Shown piece by piece: positions 7,442 through 15,200 of a stretch of 18,349 nucleotides of DNA. The notes beneath the pieces are model-generated. The model did no database searches. It saw only the letters and a list, made by a program, of their open reading frames with translations, and was not told the DNA's origin. Origin of the DNA: Nitrospirota bacterium (lineage in GTDB: Bacteria > JACPQY01). Position 1 is the first letter of the stretch. Each line of letters opens with the position of its first letter. A program made the translations under genes and the position numbers. The stretch is from NCBI GenBank assembly GCA_016180645.1, contig JACPAV010000058.1:1-18349 (forward strand), in the 5' to 3' direction.

Positions 7442-7551
7442 GCGCAAGTCGTTACGCCAACTTACACGATGCGGCTGAAAATGCAATTGCACCCTTGTGC
7501 CTACATTGTGCTCATGACCAGCGGAAATCATGACTCATGGTCACCCCCCCT

Positions 7552-8535
7552 CTACCCGGCCTCAGACGCGGACTCTTGGTGTCCTTCCTCGCTCTGGCCT
7601 TGCCAATAGGCGTTGAGCACTCCCCCGGCGCGTTTCAGATTCCACGGGGACAGGTGCGCGTAGCGGAGCGTCATCTTGATCTCCTTGTGGCCGAGCAGTT
7701 CCTTGATCGTGAGAATGTCCACCCCGTTGATGGCCAGCCAAGAGGCGTAGGTGTGCCTCAAATCGTGAAAGCGGAAACCTTCGATCCCCGCCCGCTTCAT
7801 GGCCGCGTGAAAACCCTTCTTGAAATCCAGGTACTCTTTCCCGCTCTTGTTGAAGAACACCAACCCGGCCTTGATATGGTGGGGAAGGCTTGAAAGACAC
7901 TCCTTCACTTCGTTCGTCATCGGCACAACCCGCACCGTTCCATTCTTCGTCCCGATAATCTTGATTGCTCGGTTGGTGGAATCCACCTGCTCCCACGTCA
8001 TCGACAGGAGTTCCCCACGCCTTGCGCCCGTGTGCATCGCGGTGAGGACAACGGCGTACAGATGGGGGGAGCTACTGGCGCGGCACTCCGCAAGCAACGT
8101 TTTCCCTTTCTCCAAGGTGAGGTATCTCAGCCGACCGGGGGGACGCTTCAACGGCTTCACCTTGTGGGCGACACTCGATTCAAGTTCTCCCCACTCCACG
8201 GCTTTGGTGAACAGGTGCTTGAGGGTGGTGAGTTCCCGATTCACCGTATCCGGCGCTTTCCCCGCGTCCAGACGGGCGGATTCTTTCCCGTGCGACATGA
8301 GGCTCCGCAACGTCTTCACCGCCTCAAGCCCGGCCTCCGAAAGCTGGGCCATCGTCCGGTCCAGGATGTCCCGCTTGAGTCGGTCCAGTTCGGCCTTGAA
8401 TGCCGGATCGTCCAGGCGGCGGTAAGCGGTCGCCCGGCTCACTCCTGTGGCTTTTGCGCACTCGTCCACGCTCTTCCCGGCGGCTAGGGCCGCAAGCAGG
8501 GCCGCATCCTCGTTTTTCGTCTCACTACGGCTCAT
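7552..8535 (-). CDS. Tyrosine recombinase with N-terminal HTH domain (probable fusion)
   Basis: The 327-residue protein has a complete catalytic domain: Arg172 (TGARRGEL), Lys197 (TKNG hairpin), His257-x-x-Arg260 (HDLRHTYASW), His283 (LLGHKEI) and nucleophile Tyr292 (TLRYAHLS). Such enzymes integrate and excise phages and genomic islands. The core-binding domain is short. Only its end is visible (PDTVNRELTTLKHLFTKAVEWG, about 95-116). The first about 93 residues instead form a helix-turn-helix region (CAKATGVSRATAYRRL, about 26-41) followed by helices like those of small phage DNA-binding/terminase-small-subunit-like proteins. The junction lies near residue 94 (about base 8256). The start ATG overlaps the stop of the nuclease gene upstream as ATGA. 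The stop lies 110 bases from a tRNA gene. Confidence 0.88.
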   Translation of the reverse strand: MSRSETKNEDAALLAALAAGKSVDECAKATGVSRATAYRRLDDPAFKAELDRLKRDILDRTMAQLSEAGLEAVKTLRSLMSHGKESARLDAGKAPDTVNRELTTLKHLFTKAVEWGELESSVAHKVKPLKRPPGRLRYLTLEKGKTLLAECRASSSPHLYAVVLTAMHTGARRGELLSMTWEQVDSTNRAIKIIGTKNGTVRVVPMTNEVKECLSSLPHHIKAGLVFFNKSGKEYLDFKKGFHAAMKRAGIEGFRFHDLRHTYASWLAINGVDILTIKELLGHKEIKMTLRYAHLSPWNLKRAGGVLNAYWQGQSEEGHQESASEAG

Positions 8536-8855
8536 GGCGTCTCACCGACCGGGAACCCCTCCGGCTCATGCCCGTAGTCCTGCCACCGATGGACGATCCG
8601 CTTGAACCCGGCCGGGCAAGGGAAGACCGCGAGAAGGGCGATTTCCGCACGGCTGGGGCGTCGGTTCGCCTTCACTTGAACGAACAGCCCCCCGGACTCG
8701 TTCACCGCCACCACGTCCGCCGGGCCAGGAGATCCCGCCGACCGGATGCACCGGAACCCCTGCCGCTCAAGGTAGCGGATCGTCCGGTATTCAAGGCGCC
8801 CGTCCTCCGCAGTAGCCTCGCTACGGAGGGTGGATCGGCCTTTCGCGTAGCTCAC
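8532..8855 (-). CDS. Small PD-(D/E)XK-like nuclease, Hjc-like
   Basis: The 107-residue product has the compact restriction-endonuclease-like pattern of archaeal Holliday-junction resolvases and phage nucleases. It shows a helix with Glu22 (LEYRTIRYLERQGF), then RSAGSPGPADVVAV with Asp47, then the strand LFVQVKANR with Gln60 and Lys62, i.e. D-x(12)-QxK in place of the commoner ExK. Substrate and activity are inferred from family resemblance only. The GTG start overlaps the stop of a six-codon leader-like ORF (GTGA), and its own stop overlaps the recombinase start, so the two genes form one unit. Confidence 0.65.
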   Translation of the reverse strand: MSYAKGRSTLRSEATAEDGRLEYRTIRYLERQGFRCIRSAGSPGPADVVAVNESGGLFVQVKANRRPSRAEIALLAVFPCPAGFKRIVHRWQDYGHEPEGFPVGETP

Positions 8856-8893
8856 GGGTTGTACTGCGTCATGACAGATGGTAGCGTCCAGTC

Positions 8894-9082
8894 ATGCGGT
8901 GGGATCACGGACGCCGCTCCCGAATTGCCGGTATTCTTGAGAAGGTCGGCATCACGGCGTTGATTGCCGGGGTCGGTGATGTGGTCGTTACCCGGCAAGT
9001 GTCACCGGCCCTCGATGCCGTAAGCATCATCCTAGGGTTGATTGCCCTGACCGTTTCGGTTATCATTTCCTTTGATGAGTAG
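8894..9082 (+). CDS. Small two-helix membrane protein, unknown function
   Basis: The 62-residue ORF diverges from the nuclease gene. After a basic N-terminus it has two hydrophobic segments (about 15-32 and 41-58) joined by a short polar turn with TRQVSPALD, and it ends SFDE. I do not recognise the family. Support is moderate: a clear membrane-protein pattern and translational overlap with a second small membrane ORF, but no convincing Shine-Dalgarno signal. Confidence 0.5.
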   Translation: MRWDHGRRSRIAGILEKVGITALIAGVGDVVVTRQVSPALDAVSIILGLIALTVSVIISFDE

Positions 9083-9179
9083 CGCCACCGCCGTTTTCAT
9101 CTTGTTTCTCGCGGGAGTCCTTGGCCTTTCCATTTGGGGCCTCACCTCGCTTCGCCATCATTCGCGCAAGGCTCAATAG
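9075..9179 (+). CDS. 34-residue single-helix membrane peptide
   Basis: The start ATG (9075) lies within the last codons of the preceding ORF and overlaps it by eight bases (ATGAGTAG). The product begins MSSATAVFILFLAGVLGLSI, is a single hydrophobic helix, and ends in a basic tail (LRHHSRKAQ). Overlap in a different frame and the clean one-helix pattern suggest a coupled pair with the 62-residue gene. No function can be assigned. Confidence 0.45.
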   Translation: MSSATAVFILFLAGVLGLSIWGLTSLRHHSRKAQ

Positions 9180-9640
9180 CCTTTCCCACTCACTTCATCT
9201 CCGGCGAGAGAAATCCCTTCTTGAACATCGATCCGCAGAATTGCAGCAACGTCCCGCGCCGTCAACAGTGCTTCCCTGTCATTCATGGCGCCATTGTGAA
9301 ACAACTCGAACGGTTCTGGAATGAGCAATTCAGATCTGAAACCGGGGCGAACTACTCAAGTGGGGGTTCACCCAATCAAGAAGTCAGGCCAAGTGGTTCA
9401 GGCTCTTTTCTGCTTCCCCCTGCCCCTCCTTGCAAAGAAGGGGGTATCTTCTGCACTGCCCCTCCGATTCGTCTCAACCGCCACAGTCACCGCGGCCTGT
9501 TTCCAGTGCTGAATCTCGCCTTGCCTATTTCGGACTGACGGGCAGAGTCGCCGGCTTGCCCGCCGCCGTTCCGTTCGGGGATCGGTAGCCGCGGGTATCA
9601 TGCACGCGTCCAGACCCCCGCTCATCCCCGATGGGTCCGC
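9180..9640. other. Non-coding spacer
   Basis: I see no supported gene. Short ORFs on both strands here have unbiased composition and one passes through a hairpin repeat. The stretch probably marks the edge of the mobile-element remnant or decayed sequence. Confidence 0.55.
9423..9443. repeat. Hairpin repeat CCCCTCCTT-GCA-AAGAAGGGG
   Basis: A 9-bp stem (9423-9431 with 9435-9443) with one C-A mismatch and a three-base loop GCA. It resembles the common spacer hairpins built on CCTCCTTGCAAGGAGG. A terminator role is possible, but no long T-run follows. Confidence 0.5.
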
Positions 9641-10042
9641 CTACCAGATGGCTTGGACCAAACCGCTGCTGAGAATTCGCCGGTCTTTTGTCAGGAGCGT
9701 TGCGGCTTCCACCAGCGCGGTCGCCACAATCAGCCGATCGCATGGATCGCCGGGAAACGAATCGGGCAATTGGGCTGCCTGAACGGCGACGATCGGCGTG
9801 ATGGGCAACAGCTCAGCACCTGGGACCGCCAGGGCCTCTCTCATCCAATCCAGCGGACCGCGATCGATCGAAATGCGTCGCCGCGCAACCAACCTTGCGA
9901 ACTCCCAGCAACTGATGGCAGGCACGCCCACATGACGGGCGGAGCGCAAGGTTGCGGCTGCCCGTCGACTCAGCCGATCCGGGTTGCTCGTCCACCAGAT
10001 CCAGGCGTGCGTATCGAGAACGATCAGTCTTCCGTTCCCCAC
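9641..10042 (-). CDS. vapC: PIN-domain ribonuclease toxin, VapC-like
   Basis: The 133-residue PIN-domain protein has the expected acidic residues: Asp10 in VLDTHAWIWW, Glu47 in ISCWEFARL, Asp99 and Asp102 in GDPCDRLIVATA, and Asp120 in LLTKDRRI. These bind the metal ions for RNA cleavage in the family, whose members often cut tRNA or rRNA. It is the second gene of a two-gene toxin-antitoxin unit. Its GTG start overlaps the antitoxin coding end by 19 bases, the usual arrangement for coupled expression. The RNA target is unknown. Confidence 0.92.
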   Translation of the reverse strand: MGNGRLIVLDTHAWIWWTSNPDRLSRRAAATLRSARHVGVPAISCWEFARLVARRRISIDRGPLDWMREALAVPGAELLPITPIVAVQAAQLPDSFPGDPCDRLIVATALVEAATLLTKDRRILSSGLVQAIW

Positions 10043-10254
10043 TTCTCGCCGAGCGGTTCGACAATGTCACCCAGGTACCTCACGCTGCCCCGGAGAGTAC
10101 CCTTCGATGGCGGCTCCACCGACACGATCTTCGCGACGGGCCGTCCTCTCTTGGTCACCACCATCGGCTCACCCGTCCGCGACACCCGGTCCAACACGCC
10201 GAGGCACTCGGACTTGAACCGCCCGGCGGCCATGACCTTGACCCTGGCATTCAT
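10024..10254 (-). CDS. Phd/YefM-type antitoxin of the VapBC-like pair
   Basis: The protein has the Phd/YefM pattern: an N-terminal DNA-binding part (MNARVKVMAAGRFKSECLGV), then VSRTGEPMVVTKRGRPVAKIVSV, then a C-terminal toxin-binding tail ending GEKWGTED. I choose ATG 10254 (76 residues) over ATG 10260 and the longer 90-residue frame. The -10 box ends at 10262 and would place transcription start at or next to 10254, so longer forms would start at or upstream of the promoter. The antitoxin should neutralise the PIN toxin and repress its own operon. Confidence 0.87.
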   Translation of the reverse strand: MNARVKVMAAGRFKSECLGVLDRVSRTGEPMVVTKRGRPVAKIVSVEPPSKGTLRGSVRYLGDIVEPLGEKWGTED

Positions 10255-10255
10255 G

Positions 10256-10271
10256 GTCATAATAATATGAC
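10256..10271. promoter_or_regulatory. Operator-like palindrome at the toxin-antitoxin promoter
   Basis: GTCATA (10256-10261) and TATGAC (10266-10271) form a perfect 6-bp inverted repeat with a four-base centre. It covers the -10 box and the predicted transcription start, the position expected for autorepression by the antitoxin or toxin-antitoxin complex. Confidence 0.6.
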
Positions 10272-10290
10272 TATATAGGTCCCATGTCAA
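10262..10290 (-). promoter_or_regulatory. Near-consensus sigma-70 promoter of the toxin-antitoxin operon
   Basis: On the minus strand a perfect TTGACA (10290-10285), a 17-base spacer and TATTAT (10267-10262, five of six). The predicted transcript begins about seven bases further, at or next to ATG 10254, implying a leaderless antitoxin message. Confidence 0.65.
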
Positions 10291-10356
10291 GGCCATATTC
10301 TCGCATGTTGGGTGACAGATCCACTACCCGGTTCTGTCTGAAAACGTATCTCCGCG

Positions 10357-10411
10357 GTAGCCGCAGGCTTCAGCCTGCGTCCAAAGACGCACCCCTAAAG
10401 GGTGCGACTAC
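10357..10411. repeat. REP/BIME-like element C, same architecture with a different sequence
   Basis: GTAG (10357-10360) precedes an 8-bp hairpin (10362-10369 with 10372-10379, loop TC, centre CTTCAG). A second 7-bp hairpin (10388-10394 with 10400-10406, loop CTAAA) is followed by CTAC (10408-10411). Arms differ from elements A and B, but the order of tetranucleotide, hairpin, spacer, hairpin and inverted tetranucleotide is the same. It lies in the spacer before the Kelch gene. Confidence 0.65.
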
Positions 10412-10539
10412 CAAGGGATCGCCCGGCAATCATGGGGTTTCCAAACGGGGCCTGGGACCCCTTGCAGCATACCCCTACCGATCACGCCCTCCGCAGTCCG
10501 AGTCCCGCCTTCCGCTTGCCCGCCGCTGAGGCCGGTCGT

Positions 10540-12126
10540 ATGATTCGCGCGGTGGAGCGGAAAATCTCTCTCGCTTTGGCAATCGCGGGATTCGCCTTGT
10601 CCCTCGTTGGTCTCACGCTACCGAGCTCTTGCGCTGGTTTCCTAGGCACCCCTGCTGAGGACCAAATTGCGCCCGACGCGCCGACCGACTTCTCCGTTCA
10701 GTATAATCAGAATGAAAGGGAGGCACTTACGCTTCGGTGGAAAGACAATTCGGATATCGAAACCCACTACGTGATCGGGGTGTCCACTGAAGTCGAAGGC
10801 CTCGCGTTCAATTTTGAGCGCTCACTGCCACCCGATTCCCAGGAGTATTCAATGAGCCCTCGCAAACCTGTGCGTTTCCGGGTCGCCGCCTCCAACGGGG
10901 AGGTGCGATCGGAATACCTCCTGGGGTGTCTCTCCTACGAGGACATGGACGGTGACGGCTGGGGTACGCAACTGGCGGCTAATGTGGGGCCGTGCCCAAG
11001 CGCAATTTCATTCCTCAAACCCGGGGATTGCAACGACAAGGATTCGAACATTTCTCCCGGCAACAAGACGGGGAATGGCACGGACTGCACCCTTCCGATC
11101 GTGGCCGTACTTCCCTATGCCAAGGCGGGCCTGTCGTGCGCAGGGGGGAGCAAGGGAATGATCTATTGTTTCGGCGGTATGGGCTCGGCCGGCATACCCT
11201 CTAGTGAGATCCTGGAATTCGATCCGGATTCCAAGCGAGTGAACGTGCGCCCTGCACGACTTCCATCTGGTCGTTCAGGCCTCTCCTGCGTCAGCGCCGT
11301 AGATCGTCTGATATATTGCTTTGGTGGCGATCCAGAAACCGCTGACATCATCCAATACGATCCCTCCACCGACACGGCCGATCGGCTGTCCGCCTCCCTG
11401 CCCTCGAAGCGAGCCTATCTTTCCTGCGCCTCTTCCGCGAACGGAAACGTCTACTGCTTCGGGGGAGATGGTTCCGACCCTCAGGTTGTGGAGTTCGACC
11501 CCCGGAAGAGCACCGTGGAGCCCAAACTGTCTCAGATGCCGTCCAAGATCACCGGCCAAGCCTGCTCGCCGGGAGACGGGAACAAGATCTACTGTTTCGG
11601 GGGTGATAGCCTGTCCGAGCCCCAGCCCCACTTCCTCGATTGGATTCGGGAGTACAACCCGGATAGGAACGAAGTGAAGATGAAATCAGCCCGGCTGCCG
11701 GACAGGTGGTTTAGCGGATCGTGCGCGGGGGCAGGCGTGGGAATCATCTACTGCCTTGGGGGCGTGTTGAGTGGGCCGAATAACGTTCAATTTATCAAGT
11801 ACGATGCGAATACCGATTCGGTTTGGTCAAGATTCTCTCCCATAACATCGCCCCGAAGCTCGCTTTCGTGCTCACCTTCTGTCAGCGGCAAGATCTACTG
11901 CTTCGGGGGCCTAGTCCCGGGCAAGGACGGATACGTGCAGACTGACGAGATCGTGGAGTTCGATCCGAAGAGATTTCCGCTGGCTCCGGAGAGGCAGGTG
12001 AGCGTGACGGCTCCCATGATATTCTCCGGCGAATCTCCGCTTCGAATCGGCGACGGAACACCCCCGCTCCCGGAGGCGCCGGCCTTCGGCTGCTCCGCCC
12101 TGCCGTTCAAGCCGCGCGGCGATTGA
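10540..12126 (+). CDS. Secreted Kelch-propeller protein with FN3-like and MopE-like segments
   Basis: I start at ATG 10540 (528 residues) because a signal peptide begins there (basic start, hydrophobic core about 10-26, then LPSSC31). The longer frame reaches back into repeat element C. LPSSC is only an approximate lipobox, so a lipoprotein is possible but unsure. Residues about 45-120 look like a fibronectin type III domain (PDAPTDFSV, LTLRWKDNSD, VRFRVAAS). Residues 133-183 carry DMDGDGWGTQ and GDCNDKDSNISPG, the calcium-type motif of MopE-like surface proteins. Six Kelch-type blades follow, each with a Y-C-[FL]-G-G turn (Cys210, 260, 306, 352, 405, 454). Every blade also has a second cysteine about ten residues earlier (200, 250, 296, 342, 395, 444), suggesting one disulfide per blade. 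The location is probably periplasmic or on the surface, and no ligand is predicted. Confidence 0.82.
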   Translation: MIRAVERKISLALAIAGFALSLVGLTLPSSCAGFLGTPAEDQIAPDAPTDFSVQYNQNEREALTLRWKDNSDIETHYVIGVSTEVEGLAFNFERSLPPDSQEYSMSPRKPVRFRVAASNGEVRSEYLLGCLSYEDMDGDGWGTQLAANVGPCPSAISFLKPGDCNDKDSNISPGNKTGNGTDCTLPIVAVLPYAKAGLSCAGGSKGMIYCFGGMGSAGIPSSEILEFDPDSKRVNVRPARLPSGRSGLSCVSAVDRLIYCFGGDPETADIIQYDPSTDTADRLSASLPSKRAYLSCASSANGNVYCFGGDGSDPQVVEFDPRKSTVEPKLSQMPSKITGQACSPGDGNKIYCFGGDSLSEPQPHFLDWIREYNPDRNEVKMKSARLPDRWFSGSCAGAGVGIIYCLGGVLSGPNNVQFIKYDANTDSVWSRFSPITSPRSSLSCSPSVSGKIYCFGGLVPGKDGYVQTDEIVEFDPKRFPLAPERQVSVTAPMIFSGESPLRIGDGTPPLPEAPAFGCSALPFKPRGD

Positions 12127-12160
12127 AGCAGGATTTCTACTCGGCGGGCATCAGGGACAC

Positions 12161-12205
12161 AAGCTGATCGCTGATCCGCCTGAGGCGGACTGATCGCTGA
12201 AAGCT
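12161..12205. terminator. Probable bidirectional terminator/repeat between convergent genes
   Basis: Between two convergent stops lies a hairpin (TCCGCC 12175-12180 with GGCGGA 12184-12189), flanked on both sides by the CTGATCG heptamer also seen, inverted, at 1333-1351. AAGCT and AGCTT close the block, and a short T-run follows on the plus strand. The terminator role is inferred from position. Confidence 0.5.
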
Positions 12206-12209
12206 TTTC

Positions 12210-15200
12210 TCAGTGGTACCAGATCATCACGCCCATGGTGTAACGGACGTCATCCTCGCCGCCGTCGGGATCGGGAATGGCGGAGAACTGGGGCACGGCG
12301 GCATCCACATGCGGGATGAGCGTCCGCCAACCGATCCTCCTCGATCCGTTCTGCAAAAGCGGCGCGGCAGCCTTCTCTTTTGAAGGCTGCGAAGGAGTTT
12401 CGTCCCACTTCATGCGCGAGGTCACGAAGATCCCCGTGCCCAGCCCGATCAGACTCCCGATCGGCGCGCTCAAAAAGAACACGTCTCCTTCCCGGCTCAG
12501 GGGCAGCCCCATCGCGCTCCCCACGCCCAATCCCGTGAGACCAAACAGGTTGATCCATCCCATCCGGCGCGGCGGAATCTTCAGTTTCAGCAGCGAATAG
12601 GTCGTTGTGATCTGGCCGACGTTGCTCGCGATCACCGCCGCGGTCGTCGTGTTCTTCGGACTCCCCGCCGCGGCCTGCGCGAACATCGAGCCGACGAATC
12701 CGCCCCAGATGCCGCCGGTGTACGCCACGGCCGCCGTTCCGCTCCCCACTTCGAGATCGTAGGTGATGATCATCGAGGTTCCCATGCCGAGCGACGCCCC
12801 GAGGATCGCGGCCCCCAGTGTTCCGCGCGGCGACTGGTCGCCGAACTGTGCGAGCGCCACGCCCTGCCCGAATCCGTAGAGCGTGCCGAAGGTGGTGAAC
12901 AGCTTGGCGCCCGGTGTGTACCGGATCTGTGGCGCCGCCCGCGAGCCCAGCGCCATCGCGCTGAAGCCCATCGAGTACATCGAGATCACCACGTTCCGGC
13001 CGTTCCAATCCTCTGCCGTTAATCCAATTCCCAAGCCCGAAGCCGATCCCACGAGCCCGGCGAGCGTCACAAAGCCCGATGTGCCCGCCGCGGGTTCCCA
13101 AAGCGCAAAGCTCAGCGTAGTGACACCGAGTCCCAGTGGCAGACCCAACATGGCGCCTCCCAGGACCTGTTGGCTCGAAACATGCTTCGTAGTTCCCTCA
13201 AGGACCCACGGAAATACGGTGCCGTATCCGAGGCCGAAGAGCCCGCCCATGCGCAAGGCCTCAGCCTGCGCGGGCTTCGGCGTAATTCGCGGAAGGAGAC
13301 TCGCTCCGGCGGCGCCCATGACCGCCCCGCCCGACAGCATGAGCGCCGTATTCTTACGATATGAATTTTCGGCAAGAAATCCCGTGCCCGCGCCGGCCAT
13401 CGAGCCGAGAAGCTCTCCGGAGAAGAATCCGGTGTAGGCGCGGGGGTTGACTCCACTTCCCGCCAAGGCCATCCCCGTAGCCAGCCCCACCGGCCCGCCG
13501 ATCATGAGGCCGCCCGTGACGCGTTTCTGACTGATGTCCTCGAACTTCCTCGCCGCGAAGGTGGGCGACCACCCGCCGTACCACAGCCCGGCCATCGTTG
13601 AATACGCGATCAAGGGCGGGTAGGAAGCGCCGGCCGGCCCGGTTGGACCCGGAGGCCCGCCAGCCAGGAGCAGTCCCGCGATTCCGCTCGCCATTCCCGT
13701 TCCCAGCATGAGTGAGGTGGTGGCCCGGCGCGGAGCCAACGCCACGAATCCGATTCCGGTACCCACCGTCGCTCCCCACACCTGCCCGCCATAGAAACCG
13801 CCGAGCGACCGACCCGTCATGTCGTAGCGATTCGCGGCCCAGATGGATGACGTGAGGCCGAGCGGAACTCCTATCATGGTGCCCCCGACAATGCGCCTCT
13901 GCGGAATGTCGTTCAGATTCGCGCGCAGCAGCGTCGGCAGCCACGATCCATACCACGCTCCCGCGGCCGACCCGAGCCACAGGGAGGCTTTTTCCCCCGG
14001 CCCCCGAAGCGGCGAAGGTTCCACCATCTGCCGAACAAAGCCGTACCCGCCGATCGATCCCAGCGTCCCGCCCGCGAGCATGAAGGACGTGCGAGTCCTC
14101 GGTCCCTTCTCCGCCAGGAATACCGTTCCGGTTCCGGCCATGGAGCCGAAAACCTGCCCCAGAAAAAGACCCGAAGGCATGCGTGGCGGAATGTCCACGC
14201 GGTTGGCCACCCAAGTCGAAGTCGTCAGAGCCACGGGGACGCCGATCAACGCGCCGCCCGTGATTCTCCGTCGCGGCACATCCCGCGGATCGCGCTCGGT
14301 GAGAGTCGGCAGCCAGAAGCCGTACCACGCTCCGGCGAGTGTGGAGAGGTAGATGGAAGGCATACCCTGTCGCGGGGAAAGCACGAAGGGATCTCGCAGG
14401 TATTTTCCGTAGAAGTATCCGACCGACTGGCCGAAGGCCGTTCCGCCGAGCATCAGGGCGCGTGAGGTGCGCGGCGCGGCAAGTGAAGTCAGCCCCAGAC
14501 CTAATCCAAGGGAGGTCCCACTCAGACCGCCGAGAAAAAGAGAGGGGATCGTCCGCGCCGAAAGGTCGGTGTGGTTCGTGATCCACATGGAGGACGCCAT
14601 CGCCGTCGGAACGGCCATCATCATGCCGCCCGCAATATGGCGCTGTTCCACATCCGGCAGTCTTGCCTGCCCAAACGTGGGAAGCCATGCGCCATACCAA
14701 GCCGCGGAACCCGAATTCAGGAGCAGGAAACCGATCTCGCGCCCGCCGCGGAGCGGATTCGGTTCCACCAGCCGCGTGGCGAAGAAGTAGCCGCCTACTG
14801 AACCGGCCAGACCGCCGGAAGCCATCGTGTAGTACGAGCGATCGATCTGATCCCGGATGGCATCGCGTTTCGCTTCGGTGAGCTTGGGCGTGGTGCGCCC
14901 TGTTGAGAGCAGCCCCGCGCCCTGCCCCATCGAGGCGCCAAAGACCTGTCCCCAGAACAGGCCGGGAAGAACTCGCGGCCGGATGTCGTGACGATTGGCC
15001 ACCGCCAGCGCCCCCACGAGTCCGACCGTGCTCCCCATCATCCCCGCGCCGGCCACGCGGTTGTACGACACGCGGTCGCGAGGTTGCGCCGTCCGGAGCC
15101 CCTTCCTCAATTCCGGCACCCTGAAATACCGTCCGGTCCACGCGCCGTACCAGGCTCCATTGATCGAACCGTAGGCGAGAAAGAGGTCCTCGCGCCAGCC

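Noticed and set aside
7379-8535. tRNA as the attachment site of the neighbouring recombinase
   Set aside because: Elements usually enter at the tRNA 3' end, with the recombinase on that side. Here the recombinase lies on the 5' side, and the 3' end is lost to a tandem array rather than duplicated. No direct repeat marking attL/attR was found.
9134-9538. Plus-strand ORFs in the spacer after the small membrane genes
   Set aside because: They run through a hairpin repeat (the PAPPCKEGG reading) and show no domain or convincing start signal.
10402-10539. Longer N-terminus for the Kelch protein
   Set aside because: The extra 46 residues run over the REP-like element and place the signal peptide inside the protein; ATG 10540 fits an exported protein.
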